Shown: in pieces, positions 42,146 to 55,800 of the stretch
Layout: each line of letters opens with the position of its first letter
Numbering within the stretch: position 1 is the first letter of the stretch
Source: Ascarosepion bandense
Taxonomy: Eukaryota > Mollusca > Cephalopoda > Sepiida > Sepiidae
Length of the DNA: 64,000 bases
Assembly: GCA_037127315.1 (NCBI GenBank)
Contig: JBBBDQ010001122.1
Location: forward strand, 8,080,001 to 8,144,000
Reading direction: 5' to 3'
The notes under the pieces: model-generated
Database searches by the model: none
What the model was told of the DNA's origin: nothing
The model's input: only the letters and a program-made list of their open reading frames with translations
Translations under genes and position numbers: made by a program

Positions 42146-42920
42146 AAGAAAAGAAAAAGACTTTATTTTTCAAGATAACTTTTAAAGCAAATTGTAATAT
42201 TTCTCATGTGTTATTTTTTTTAAATTAATATTTTTCACTTTCCACATTTAAAAAATGTTTCAATGAATATGTTTTATTTTAAATTTTCGTGTTTCTATAG
42301 AAATAATTGTTGTCTGTCTTGACAAAATTCAGTCCCAAGTTAGAAAACCTAAAGCGTTCCTAATAATAAGCATTGTTTCATCTTATATTTCAAATTCGTA
42401 GAAATTCAAAATTTCATGGAATTATCTATATAAGTCGAAGCCATCTATTTAATTAGATTTTTTCAAATTGTACAGAATTATTTAAAAAAATGAAAAACAC
42501 CTTTGGTGAATTCATTTTCTATAAACTTTGTATATATGACCAAGTAGTTTTACCTAATGCTATATCTTTGGGTTAAAGTACTCAATATCAGTTGTACGTA
42601 TGTAAAATATTAAAGTTCACATTGAAGTCAGCACCCAGAGGCGACAGATAGTTGATTTCTAAGCGTCGCTTAGATGTGGCACAAAGCCGAAAGTATGGGG
42701 TATCCAGTAAGGATATATATATATAATTCCAGGTGAAGAGGTTAAAGGCAGGTTAAGGAATGAAAAGAAACAAGGGAAGGTTAAGACGAGGGGAATAAAA
42801 AGGAAAAAAGAGAAAAAGTTGGTTAGTATGTATTCTTTGGGGCCAAATCCAAAAATCAATCTCCATTCTGATTAGCCACAAGAAACACCCACATACATAC
42901 ACAGCAAACCAACGGTTTTT
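42146..42920. other. AT-rich, nothing recognised
   Basis: No repeat or gene was identified. A short ta tract at 42713-42725. Confidence 0.4.
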
Positions 42921-42923
42921 GTC

Positions 42924-43033
42924 ATTTAAATGTAAATCATCTGCACAACTAACATCAACATAGCCTGATGATGAGAATCTCGAAACATATAAATTTCCGT
43001 GTCGCAATGTACAATTGATACATAACTATATAT
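42924..43033 (+). mobile_element. Short dispersed repeat carrying a hammerhead-like motif, copy 1
   Basis: Shares tttaaatgtaaa, acatca, ctcgaaa-ata-aaattt and gatacataactatat with 43406-43497. It could be a terminal piece of a Penelope-like element or a retrozyme-like repeat, both of which are known to carry hammerhead ribozymes. No reverse transcriptase of that type is visible in the window. Confidence 0.55.
42958..43010 (+). ncRNA. Candidate type-I hammerhead ribozyme
   Basis: Stem I acatagc (42958-42964) pairs with gcaatgt (43004-43010) with one A-A mismatch. The core ctgatga is at 42965-42971. Stem II is gag/ctc (42973-42975 and 42979-42981) with an aat loop. The core gaaa is at 42982-42985. 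Stem III pairs a42985-t43002, c-g, a-t and t-g around a 10-base loop, and the gtc cleavage triplet is at 43001-43003. Every invariant core base is present. The odd point is one extra t (42972) between core and stem II, and stem II is only 3 bp, so activity is uncertain. Confidence 0.55.
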
Positions 43034-43039
43034 TGGTGT

Positions 43040-43240
43040 AGATAGATCTAAATTGAAGTAGATAGATCTATCGCCCGGTTCACACTCCACCCACGTCTAT
43101 TGAACAGGTTAAGAGGCTCATCCTTTGTTCCCTGTTTAGGATGTGGTTTCCGGCTTACTCTTTTCCAATCTTTTCACTATTGCGTAGCCCCCTGCACATC
43201 AGTGGCATTACCACCATGCTCGGGGTGATACGATTAAAAC
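43040..43240 (+). mobile_element. SINE-like element sharing the LINE-A tail, monomeric copy
   Basis: Runs from agatagatctatcgcccggt and caggttaagaggctcatcct through gatgtggtttccggcttact to the LINE-A terminus (tagccccctgcacatcagtg, atgctcggggtgatacgatt). It is followed by a (TA)n microsatellite. Confidence 0.78.

Positions 43241-43271
<31 letters not shown>
43241..43271. repeat. (TA)n microsatellite
   Basis: About 15 ta units at the tail of the SINE-like element. Confidence 0.9.
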
Positions 43272-43274
<3 letters not shown>

Positions 43275-43405
43275 AAGGTGAACCCAAGGTTTTACGACTT
43301 TAATTTTCCTGGCTTTTCTTTTTTCATAAACAGTGCTCAATACAATAAATGTTGTGGAGCTTAATATAATCATATAATTATGAATTAAATGTATATTGCA
43401 AGAGG

Positions 43406-43485
43406 TTTAAATGTAAACAATTTTCACAACCAACATCAAAAATATCTCGAAATATAGAAATTTGTCGCACAGTATATTTGATTCA

Positions 43486-43497
<12 letters not shown>
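43406..43497 (+). mobile_element. Same short repeat, copy 2, hammerhead core lost
   Basis: Aligns to 42924-43033, but the segment holding ctgatga is missing (acatcaaaaatatctcgaaa), so no ribozyme can form. A (TA)n tract (43489-43519) follows. Confidence 0.6.
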
Positions 43498-43521
<24 letters not shown>

Positions 43522-43552
43522 GAATATCGAGGCAGCAAGTAATTTTCTAGAC

Positions 43553-43725
43553 ATATGCTATTAAATATAAGAGACAATGAATGTCTATTATGTTTAATCA
43601 TGAGCCGTTCTAAACGTCGTATTTTTGCTTTAATTTAATTTCAACTGAAATTAAAGCAAAAATACGACGTTTAGAACGGCTCATGATTAAACATAATAGA
43701 CATTCATTGTCTCTTATATTTAATA

Positions 43726-43731
<6 letters not shown>
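43553..43731. repeat. Perfect 84-bp-arm palindrome
   Basis: Arms 43553-43636 and 43648-43731 are exact reverse complements as far as I can check, around an 11-base loop (aatttcaactg). Arm content matches the 3' part of the 300-bp repeat at 10361-10960 (catgattaaacataatagac). The two minus and plus frames here both begin MIKHNRHSLSLIFNSI because of this symmetry. Confidence 0.93.
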
Positions 43732-43760
<29 letters not shown>

Positions 43761-43771
43761 TGTGTGTGTGT

Positions 43772-43815
<44 letters not shown>
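43728..43815. repeat. (TA)n then (TG)n microsatellite
   Basis: ta units to about 43757, then tg units with a few ta interruptions to 43814. Confidence 0.95.
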
Positions 43816-43983
43816 AGAAAAAAGTAGAAGCCAGGAGAGGGAAAGAGAAAAATTGTCAGCAGAGAAAGAATTAGGAGAGTAAGAAAAGGAACAAGTTGAA
43901 TTTGAAAAATATGAATTGAATCGGTGGCGGGAGTGGAGAATGTCAGTCAGAAAAGCGGAAGAAAAATGACACAGGGCGAGTAG

Positions 43984-43998
43984 AGAGAAAGAAAGAGA

Positions 43999-44033
<35 letters not shown>

Positions 44034-44045
44034 GGAGAGAAAAAG
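43984..44045. repeat. (GA)n microsatellite
   Basis: Purine tract of ga units with occasional interruptions, ending against the LINE-A copy. Confidence 0.9.
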
Positions 44046-44057
44046 AAAGTTTTTTTT

Positions 44058-44729
44058 TTCCGCCGGAAAAAAACCCTGCACATATATAAATCTAGCATCC
44101 ATCCGTGTATTGAATAATGCTGCCATATCTGGTCGGGTACTCCTGCTATCCACCCAGGTGTCCTTGACAAAATCCAACGGAGAAACTGTAATGTAATAGA
44201 TACCGACTTGGCAGCTCAGATGCAGTCAAATTATCACCGGCGCAATATGGCTTCCTTGTGTCTCTTTTACAAACACTTTCGCGGTTTCTGCTCCGAGGAA
44301 CATAGCTCACTGGTGACTCCCATGTATAAATTTACTCGAGCCAGAAGATTAGCAACTAGGCCTCAACCTTTTACTGTGAAACCAATAAATTGTAAAAGCA
44401 ACTTCTACTCTAACAGCTTCTTTTCTCCCACTTTCCGCCTGTTGAATTTTCCTTTCATTGATTGCTTTCCCCACAGCTATAATCTCCAAGAATTTAAATG
44501 TAAAGGCAATACGCAATTTCTACTCCAACAACTTCCCGCCTATGGAATTCCCTTCCGTATACTTGCTTCCGCGACAGCTACAATCTACAGGAGTTTAAAT
44601 GTAAAGTCAATAGACACCTCCTAACACACTAACTCGCACACATTCTCTCAAAGACTCTACCCATCTACGCAAGCCTCATCCTCGGCATCCTTATCCGTCT
44701 ATCAATCTCCTTCTGACATTTCCTATATG
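44058..44729 (+). mobile_element. LINE-A 3' fragment that runs into the satellite
   Basis: Starts at cctgcacatatataaatcta (LHIYKS block) and includes NIDTDLAAQMQ-like sequence, the frame 44208-44624 (LCLFYKHFRGFCSEEHSSLV, TRARRLATRPQPFTVKPI) and the 3' UTR. A piece of the C-terminal region is duplicated: acttctactctaacagcttc near 44401 and aatttctactccaacaactt near 44514. The UTR never reaches its ggggtga terminus. At about 44730 it turns into tandem 39-bp units. Confidence 0.88.
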
Positions 44730-45239
44730 TAACAACTCTTTCTCATCAATTTCTCCTATGTAATCCCCTAACCACTCTTTCTCATCACTTTCTCCTATGT
44801 AACCCCCTAACCACTCTTTCTCATCACTTTCCCCTATGTAACCCCCTAACCACTCTTTCTCATCACTTTCCCCTATGTAACCCCCAACCACTCTTTCTCA
44901 TCACTTTCCCCTATGTAACCCCCTAACCACTCTTTCTCATCACTTTCCCCTATGTAAGCCACTAACCATTCTTTCTCATCACTTTCCCCTATTTAACCCC
45001 CTAACCATTCTTTCTCATCACTTTCCCCAATGTAGCCCCCTAACCATTCTTTCTCATCACTTTCCCCTATGTAACCCCCTAACCACTCTTTCTCATCACT
45101 TTCCCCTATGTAAGCCACTAACCATTCTTTCTCATCACTTTGCCCTATGTAACCCCCTAACCATTCTTTCTCATCACTTTCCCATATGTAACCCCCTAAC
45201 CACTCTTTCTCATCACTTTCCCCTATGTAAGCCACTAAC

Positions 45240-47600
45240 CATTCATTCTCATCACTTTCCCCCTATGTAACCTCTCAACCATTCTTTCTTATCACTTTCC
45301 CCATGTAACCCCCAATCCACTCTTTTCTCATCACTTTCCCCTATGTAACCCCCTCTCTAACCATTCTTTCTCATCACTTTCCCCCCTTATGTAACCCCTT
45401 AACCATTCTTCATCACTTTCCCTATGTAACCTCCCTTAACCACTCTTTCTCATCACTCTCCCTATGTAACCCCCTAACCATTCTTTCTCATCGCCTCCCC
45501 ATATGTAACCCCCTAACTACTTTTCTTAATCACTTTCTCATGTAAACTTCTTAACCACTTTTTCACAGATCTCTTCCCCTTTGTATCCCCCAACCATTCT
45601 CACTGTCATTTCCCTATGTAACCCTAACCATCTTTTCTCATCATTTTTCCTCATGTAACCCCCTAACCACTCTTCTCATCACTTTCCCCTATAACCTTCC
45701 CACCATTCTTTCATCACTTTCATCCTTGTAACCCCCTAACCATCCTTTCTCATCACTTTCCCCTAAGGGTGTCCCCTAACCATCTCTTCCCTACATCCTT
45801 CCCCAGCAACTCTCAACCATTCTTTTCATCACTATCCCCATTTGGTCTCCTAACCCACTTTTTCATCACTTTCCCTATGCCACCCCAACCATCCTTTCTC
45901 ATCACTTTCCCCTATGTAACCTCAACTTCTTTTTCAAACCACTTTCCCCTATGTAACCCTCTAACCATTCTTCTCATCACTTTCCCTATGTAACACCCTA
46001 ACCATTCTTCCTCATGACTTTCCCCTCTATGTAACCACCTAACCATTCTCTTTCATCACCATCTGAGCCAACCCTAACCATCTTTCACGCCTCCCATGCC
46101 ACCCTAACCATTCTTTCATCACTTTCCCTATGTAACCCCCCCTTAACCATTCTTTTCTCAAATGCCTTCCATGTGCACTTAACCATTTTTCTCATCACTT
46201 TCCCCATGTAACCCCCAACCATCTTTCTCATCACTTTCCATGCCATCCCCTAACCGGTTTCTTCTCATCACTTTCCTATGTAACTCCTCTAACTATTCTT
46301 TTCATCACTTTTCTCTCTATGCAACTTAACCATTCTTTCTCATCACATTCCCCATGTAACCCCCCTAACCATTCTTTCATCACTTTCCCTAAGTAACCCT
46401 CAACCACTCTTCTCATCACTTTCCCATGTAACCCCCTAACCACTCTTCATCACTTTCCTCATGTTACCCCCTAACCACATTTTCATCACTTTGCCTTATG
46501 CAAGCCCCCAACCACTCTTTCATCACCTTCTCCTATGTAACTCTTAACCACTTCTTTCTCATCACCATCCCCTATGTGGACCTCAACTAATCCTTTCATC
46601 ACTTTCCACAACTTCCTTCTAACTATCTTTCATCACTTTCCTTGTGTCCTGTAACTATTCTTTCTCATCACTTTCCCTCATGTAACCCTCTAACCTTTTT
46701 TTTCCCATCACTTTCTATAAATAACCTCTAACTATTCTTTCATCACTTTCCTCTATATAACCCTCTAACCATTCTTTCATCACTTTCCCCCATGTGGTCC
46801 TCTAACCATTTTCAACACTCTCTCTGCAACCCTCTCTAACCTTTCTCATCACTTCTCTTCCCCTATGTAACCCTCTAACCATTCTTCATCACTTTCCCCA
46901 TGTAACCCTCTAACTATTCTTCATCACTTTTCCTGTAACTTCTAACCTTTCTTTCTCATCACTTTCTCCTATGTAACCCCTCTAAATCCATTCTTTCTCA
47001 TCACTTTCCCCTATGTAACCCTCTAACCATTCTTTCTCATCACTTTCCCATAAATTCTCCAATCCATTCTTCTCAACACTTTCCCTGAAAAACTTCAACT
47101 TTCTTCACATCCTCTCCATGTAACCCTCTAACCATTCTTTCTCATCACTTTCCCCAACCTCTAACTATTTTTTCATCACTTTCTCTGAACCCTGTCCTTT
47201 CTTTCTCATCACTTTCCCTATGTAACCCTCTAACCATTCTTTCTCATCACTTTCCCTATGTAACCCTCTAACCATTCTTTCTCATCACTTTCCCCCATGT
47301 AACCTCTAACTATTCTTTCTTCACTCACTTTCCCCTATGTAACTTCTGGCATTCTTTCTCATCACTTCCCTATGTAACCCTGTAACCATTCTTTCTCATC
47401 ACTTTCCCCATGTAACCCTCTAACCATTCTTTCTCATCACTTTCCCCTGTATAGACCTCTAACCATTCTTCTCATTCACTTCATGTAACTTCAAACGTTT
47501 TTCTCATCACTTTCCCTTCATGTAACCTCTAATGGTCCTTTCATCACTTTCCCCAACCCTCCTAACCATCTTTCTCATCACTTTCCCCCATGTAACCCGC
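45240..47600. repeat. Degenerate block of the 39-bp array
   Basis: Units vary in length and carry many short deletions, extra c/t runs and odd insertions, unlike the clean blocks. The minor variant ctttgccttatgcaag at about 46490 shows it belongs to the same higher-order pattern as 49.9-62.2 kb. It may be real decay or poor consensus sequence. Confidence 0.8.
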
Positions 47601-49889
47601 TAACAACTCTTTCTCATCACTTTCCCCAATGTAACCCCCCCTAACCACTCTTTCTCATCACTTTCCCCAATGTAACCCTCTAACCATTCTTTCTCATCAC
47701 TTTCCCCTATGTAACCCTCTAACCATTCTTTCTCATCACTTTCCCCTATGTAACCCTCTAACCATTCTTTCTCATCACTTTCCCCTATGTAACCCTCTAA
47801 CAACTCTTTCTCATCACTTTCCCCAATGTAACCCCCTAACCACTCTTTCTCATCACTTTCCCCTATGTAACCCTCTAACCACTCTTTCTCATCACTTTCC
47901 CCTATGTAACCCTCTAACCACTCTTTCTCATCACTTTCCCCAATGTAACCCTCTAACCACTCTTTCTCATCACTTTCCCCAATGTAACCCCCTAACCACT
48001 CTTTCTCATCACTTTCCCCTATGTAACCCCCTAACCACTCTTTCTCATCACTTTCCCCTATGTAACCCCCTAACCACTCTTTCTCATCACTTTCCCCTAT
48101 GTAACCCCCTAACCTTTCTTTCTCAACACTTTCCCCTATGTAACCCTCTAACCTTTCTTTCTCATCACTTTCCCCTATGTAACCCTCTAACCATTCTTTC
48201 TCATCACTTTCCCCTATGTAACCCTCTAACCATTCTTTCTCATCACTTTCCCCTATGTAACCCTCTAACTATTCTTTCTCATCACTTTCCGCTATGTAAC
48301 CCTCTAACTATTCTTTCTCATCACTTTCCCCTATGTAACCCTCTAACCATTCTTTCTCATCACTTTCCCCTATGTAACCCTCTAACCATTCTTTCTCATC
48401 ACTTTCCCCTATGTAACCCTCTAACCATTCTTTCTCATCACTTTCCCCTATGTAACCCTGTAACTATTTTTTCTCATCACTTTCCCCTATGTAACCCTCT
48501 AACTATTCTTTCTCATCACTTTCCCCTATGTAACCCTCTAACCATTCTTTCTCATCACTTTCCCCTATGTAACCCCCTAACAACTCTTTCTCATCACTTT
48601 CCCAATGTAACCCCCTAACCACTCTTTCTCATCACTTTCCCCTATGTAACCCTCTAACCACTCTTTCTCATCACTTTCCCTATGTAACCCTCTAACAACT
48701 CTTTCTCATCACTTTCCCCAATGTAACCCCCTAACCACTCTTTCTCATCACTTTCCCCTATGTAACCCTCTATACTCTTTCTCATCACTTTCCCTATGTA
48801 ACCCTCTAACCACTCTTTCTCATCACTTTCCCCAATGTAACCCTCCTAACCACTCTTTCTCATCACTTTCCCCAATGTAACCCCCTAACCACTCTTTCCT
48901 CATCACTTTACCCTATGTAACCCCCTAACCACTCTTTCTCATCACTTTCCCTATGCTAACCCCCTAACCACTCTTTCTCATCACTTTCCCTATATATGTA
49001 ACCCCTAACCTTTCTTTCTCAACACTTTCCCTATGTAACCCTCTAACCTTTCTTTCTCATCACTTTCCCTATGTAACCCTCTAACCATTCTTTCTCATCA
49101 CTTTCCCCTATGCCAACCCTCTAACATTCTTTCTCATCACTTTCCCTATGTAACCCTCTAACCATTCTTTCTCATCACTTTCCCCTATGTAACCCTCTAA
49201 CGCTGACTACTTTCTCATCACTTTCCCCTATGTAACCCTCTAACCATTCTTTCTCATCACTTTCCCTATGTAACCCTCTAACCATTCTTTCTCAACACTT
49301 TCCCCTGTAACCCTCTAACCATTCTTTCTCATCACTTTCCCCTATGTAACCCTCTAACCTTTCTTTCTCATCACTTTCCCCTATGTAACCCTCTAACCAT
49401 TCTTTCTCATCACTTTCCCCTATGTAAGCCTCTAACCATTCTTTCTCATCACTTTCCCCTATGTAAGCCTCTAACTATTCTTTCTCATCACTTTCCCTAT
49501 GTAACCCTCTAACTATTCTTTCTCATCACTTTCCCCTATGTAACCCTCTAACCATTCTTTCTCATCACTTTCCCCTATGTAACCCTCTAACCTTTCTTTC
49601 TCAACACTTTCCCTATATAACCCTCTAACCATTCTTTCTCAACACTTTCCCCTATGTAACCCTCCTAACCATTCTTTCTCATCACTTTCCCCTATGTAAC
49701 CCTCTAACAATTCTTTCTCACAACTCACTTTCCCCTATGTAACCCTCTAACTATTCTTTCTCATCACTTTCCCCTATGTAACCCTCTAACCTTTTCTTTC
49801 TCATCACTTTCCTCTATGTAACCCTCTAACCATTCTTTCCTGTCACTTTCCCCTATGTAACCTCTAACAATTCTTTCTCATCACTTTCC

Positions 49890-52800
49890 CCTATGCCATC
49901 ACCTAACCACTCTTTCTCATCACTTTCCCCTATGTAACCCTCTAACTATTCTTTCTCATCACTTTCCCCTATGTAACCCCTAACCATTCTTTCTCATCAC
50001 TTTCCCCTATGTAACCCCCTAACCACTCTTTCTCATCAATTTCCCCTATGTTACCCTCTAGCCACTTTCTCATCACTTTGCCTTATGTAAGCCCTAACCA
50101 CTCTTTCTCATCACTTTCTCCTATGTAACCACCTAACCACTCTTTCTCATCACTTTCCCCTATGTAACCCCCTAACCACTCTTTCTCATCACTTTCCCCT
50201 ATGTAACAGTCTAACCACTCTTTCTCATCACTTTCCCCTATGTAACCCTCTAACCATTCTTTCTCATCACTTTCCCCTATGTAACCCTCTAACCATTCTT
50301 TCTCATCACTTTCCCCTATGTAACCCTCTAACCATTCTTTCTCATCACTTTCCCCTATGTAACCCTCTAACCATTCTTTCTCATCACTTTCCCCTATGTA
50401 ACCCTCTAACTATTCTTTCTCATCACTTTCCCCTATGTAACCCTCTAACTATTCTTTCTCATCACTTTCCCCTATGTAACCCTCTAACCATTCTTTCTCA
50501 TCACTTTCCCCTATGTAACCCTCTAACTATTCTTTCTCATCACTTTCCCCTATGTAACCCTCTAACCTTTCTTTCTCATCACTTTCCCCTATGTAACCCT
50601 CTAACCATTCTTTCTCATCACTTTCCCCTATGTAACCCCCTAACCACTCTTTCTCATCACTTTCCCCTGTGTAACCCTCTAACCATTCTTTCTCATCACT
50701 TTCCCCTATGTAACCCTCTAACTATTCTTTCTCATCACTTTCCCCTACGTAACCCTCTAACTATTCTTTCTCATCACTTTCCCCTATGTAACCCTCTAAC
50801 CATTCTTTCTCATCACTTTCCCCTATGTAACCCCCTAACCACTCTTTCTCATCACTTTCCCCTGTGTAACCCTCTAACCATTCTTTCTCATCACTTTCCC
50901 CTATGTAACCCTCTAACTATTCTTTCTCATCACTTTCCCCTACGTAACCCTCTAACTATTCTTTTCTACCATTTTCCCTATGTAACCCTCTAACCATTCT
51001 TTCATCACTTTCCTCTATGTAACCCTCTAACCATTCTTTCTCATCACTTTTCCCTATGTAACCCTAACCATTCTTTCTCATCACTTTCCCCTATGTAACC
51101 CTGTAACTACTTTTTTCTCATCATCACTTTCCCCCCATGTAACCCTCAACCATTCTTTCTCATCACTTTCCCCAAGGCACCCTCTAACCATTCTTTCATC
51201 ACTTTCCCCTAAGTGTAACCCCTTAACAACTCCTTCTATCACTTTCCAATGTAACCCCTTCAACCACTCTTCATCACTTTCCCCAATGTAACCCTCTAAC
51301 CACTCTTTCTCATCACTTTCCCCTATGTAACCTCCTGTCCATTCTTTCTCATCACTTTCCCCTATGTAACCCTCTACCATTCTTTTCATTTCCCTATGTA
51401 ACCCTCTAACCATTCTTTCTCATCACTTTCCCCATGTAACCCTCAACAACTCCTTCTTTTCCTCATCACTTTCCCCAATGTAACCCCCTAACCACTTTTC
51501 TCATCACTTTCCCCTATGTAACCCTCTAACCACTCTTTCATCACTTTCCTATGTAACCCCCTAACCACTCTTTCATCACTTCTCCCCAATGTAACCTCAC
51601 CGCTCTTCTCATCACTTTGTCAATCCCCCCTAACCACTCTTTTTCATCACTTTCCCCTATGCAACTCTAACCACTTTTTCATCACTTTCCCCCTATGTAA
51701 CCCCCACCACTCTTCACTACTTATGTAACCCCCTAACTTTCTTTCTCAACACTTTCCCTATGTAACCCTCTAACCTTCTTTCATCACTTTCCATGTAACC
51801 CTCTAACCATTCTTTCTCATCACTTCCTATAACCCTCTAACCATTTCTTCTCATCACTTTCCTAACCTCCTAACCATTCTTCTCATCACTTTCCCTTTGC
51901 AACTTCTTAACCATTCTTTCTCATCACTTTCCCTATGTAACCTCTATCCATTCTTCATCACTTTCCCTATGGAATCCCTCTAACCATTCTTTCTCAACAC
52001 TTTCCCCTATGTAACCTCTAACTTACTCTTTCTCATCACTTTCCCCATGTAACCCTCTTCAACCTTCTTTCACTACTTCTCCCTATGTAACCCTCTAACC
52101 ATTCTTCTCATCACTTTCCCTATGTAAGCCTCTAACCATCTTTTCTCATCACTTTCCCCCATGTGCTCTTAACCATTCTTCTCATCACTTTCCTCATGTA
52201 ACCCTCTAACTATTCTTTCTCATCACTTTCCCCTATGTAACCCTCTAACCATTCTTTCTCATCACTTTCCCCTATGTAACCCTAACCTTTCTTCTCAACA
52301 CTTTCCCCTATGTAACCCTCTAACCATTCTTTCTCAACACTTTCCCCTATGTAACCCTCTAACCATTCTTTCTCATCACTTTCCCATGTAACCCTCTAAC
52401 AATTCTTTCTCATCACTTTCCTCATGTAACCCTCTAACTATTCTCTCTCATCACTTTCCCCATGTAACCTAACCTTCCTATCACTTTCTAAGTGTAACCT
52501 TCTAACCATTCTTTCTCAACACTTTCCTATAACTCTAACAATTCTTTCTCATCACTTTCCCCTATGCCATCACCTAACCTACTCTTTCTCATCACTTTCC
52601 CCTATGTAACCCTCTAACTATTCTTCTCATCACTTTCCCCTATGTAACCCCCAACCATTCTTTCTATCACTTTCCCCTATGTAACCCCCTAACCATTCTT
52701 TCAACACCCCCCTATGTTACCCTCTAACCACACTTTCTCATCACTTTGCCTTATGTAAGCCCCTAACCACTCTTTCTCATCACTTTCTCCTATGTAACCC

Positions 52801-55800
52801 CCTAACTCTTTCTCATCACTTTCCCCTATGTAACCCTTAACCACTCTTTCTCATCACTTTCCCCTATGTAACCCCTCCAACCATTCTTTCTCATCACTTT
52901 CCTCATGTAACAGTCTAACCACTCTTTCATCACTTTCCCCTATGTAACCTCTAACCATTCTTTCTCATCACTTTCCCCTATGTAACCCTCTAACCATTCT
53001 TTTTCATCACTTTCCCCTATGGAACCCTCTAACCATTCTTTCTCATCACTTTCCCCTATGTAACCCTCTAACCATTCTTTCTCATCACTTTCCCCTATGT
53101 AACCCTCTAACTATTCTTTCTCATCACTTTCCCCTATGTAACCCTCTAACTATTCTTTCTCATCACTTTCCCCTATGTAACCCTCTAACCATTCTTTCTC
53201 ATCACTTTCCCCTATGTAACCCTCTAACTATTCTTTCTCATCACTTTCCCCTATGTAACCCTCTAACCTTTCCTTTCTCATCACTTTCCCCTATGTAACC
53301 CTCTAACCATTCTTTCTCATCACTTTCCCCTATGTAACCCCCTAACCACTCTTTCTCATCACTTTCCCCTGTGTAACCCTCTAACCATTCTTTCTCATCA
53401 CTTTCCCCTATGTAACCCTCTAACTATTCTTTCTCATCATTTTCCCCTACGTAACCCTCTAACTATTCTTTCTCATCACTTTCCCCTATGTAACCCTCTA
53501 ACCATTCTTTCTCATCACTTTCCCCTATGTAACCCTCTAACCATTCTTTCTCATCACTTTCCCCTATGTAACCCTCTAACCATTCTTTCTCATCACTTTC
53601 CCCTATGTAACCCTCTAACTATTCTTTCTCATCACTTTCCCCTATGTAACCCTCTAACCATTCTTTCTCATCACTTTCCCCTATGTAACCCTCTAACCAT
53701 TCTTTCTCATCACTTTCCCCTATGTAACCACCTAACAACTCTTTTCATCACTTTCCCCAATGTGACCCCCTAACCACTCTTTCTCATCACTTTCCCCAAT
53801 GTAACCCTCCTAACCACTCTTTCTCATCACTTTCCCCTATGTAACCCTCTAACCATTCTTTCTCATCACTTTCCCCTATGTAACCCTCTAACCATTCTTT
53901 CTTATCACTTTCCCCTATGTAACCCTCTAACTGTTCTTTCTCATCACTTTCCCCTATGTAACCCTCTAACAACTCTTTCTCATCTCAACACAATGCTAAC
54001 CCCTAACCCACTCTTTCTCATCACTTTCCCACATATAACCCTCTAACCACTCTTTCTCATCACTTTCCCCAATGCTAACCCCCTAACCACTCTTTCTCAT
54101 CCTTTCCCCCTATGTAACCCCTTTCTTTCTCAACACTTTCCCCTATGTAACCTCCTTTCTTTCTCATCACTTTCCCCTATGTAACCCTCTAACCATTCTT
54201 TCTCCTTCGCTTACCCTATGTAACCTTAACCATTCTTTCTCATCCTTTCCTATAGCAACCTCTAACATTCTTTCTCATCACTTTCCCCCTACTTAACCCT
54301 CCATATTCTTTCTCTGTCTTTCCCCTGCCTTCCCCTCTAACCATTCTGCTCATCACTTTCCCCTATGTAACCCTGTGGCTCTTCTCAACACTTTCCCTAT
54401 GTAACCCTCTAACCATTCTTTCTCATCACTTTCCCCTGTACAACCTCCTTTCTTTCTCTGTCACTCCCTCTAACCCTCATGTTCTTTCTCATCACTTTCC
54501 CCTATGTAAGCCTCTAACCATTCTTTTCTCATCACTTTCCCTGTAAGCCTCTAACTATTCTTTCTCATCACTTTCCCTAGCCCCTCTAACATTCTTTCTC
54601 ATCACTTTCCCTATGTAACCCTCCCTTACATTCTTTCTCATCACTTTCCCCTATGTAACCCTCTTTCTTTCTGTTTACTTTTTCCCTATGTAACCCTCTA
54701 ACCATTCTTTCTCAACACTTTCCCCTATGTAACCCTCTAACCATTCTTTCTCATCACTTTCCTATGTAACCCTCTAACAATTCTTTCTCATCACTTTCCC
54801 CTGTATGCCTCTAACTATTCTTTTCTCTGTCTCCTTTCCCCTATGCTAACCTCTATTTTCTTTCTCTCACTTTCCTCTATGTAACCCTCTAACCATTCTT
54901 TCTCATCACTTTCCCTATCTTCCTCTAACAATTCTTTCTCTGCCTTTCCCCTATGCCATCACCTAACCACTCTTTCTCATCACTTTCCCCTATGTAACCC
55001 TCTAACTATTCTTTCTCATCACTTCTCCCTATGTAACTAATTCTTTCTCATCACTTTCCTAATAACCCCTAACCATTCTTTCTCATCAATTTCCCCCAAT
55101 GTTACCCTCTAACCACACTTTCTCATCACTTTGCCTTATGTAAGCCCCTAACCACTCTTTCTCATCACTTTCTCCTATGTAACCCCCTAACCACTCTTTC
55201 TCATCACTTTCCCTATGTAACCCCTAACCACTCTTTCTCATCTTTCCCCTGTGCCTTCCCCCAACCATTCTTTCTCATCACTTTCCCCCTATGTAACAGT
55301 CTAACCACTCTTTCTCATCACTTTCCCCTATCACAACCTCTAACCATTCTTTCTCATCACTTTCCCTATGCTTAACCCTCTAACATTCTTTCTATACTTT
55401 CCCCTATGGAACCCTCTAACCATTCTTTCTCATCACTTTCCCCTATGTAACCCTCTAACCATTCTTTCTCATCACTTTCCCCTATGTAACCCTCTAACTA
55501 TTCTTTCTCATCACTTTCCCCTATGTAACCCTCTAACTATTCTTTCTCATCACTTTCCCCTATGTAACCCTCTAACCATTCTTTCTCATCACTTTCCCCT
55601 ATGTAACCCTCTAACTATTCTTTCTCATCACTTTCCCCTATGTAACCCTCTAACCATTCTTTCTCATCACTTTCCCCTATGTAACCCTCTAACCATTCTT
55701 TCTCATCACTTTCCCCTATGTAACCACCTAACAACTCTTTTCATCACTTTCCCCAATGTGACCCCCTAACCACTCTTTCTCATCACTTTCCCCAATGTAA

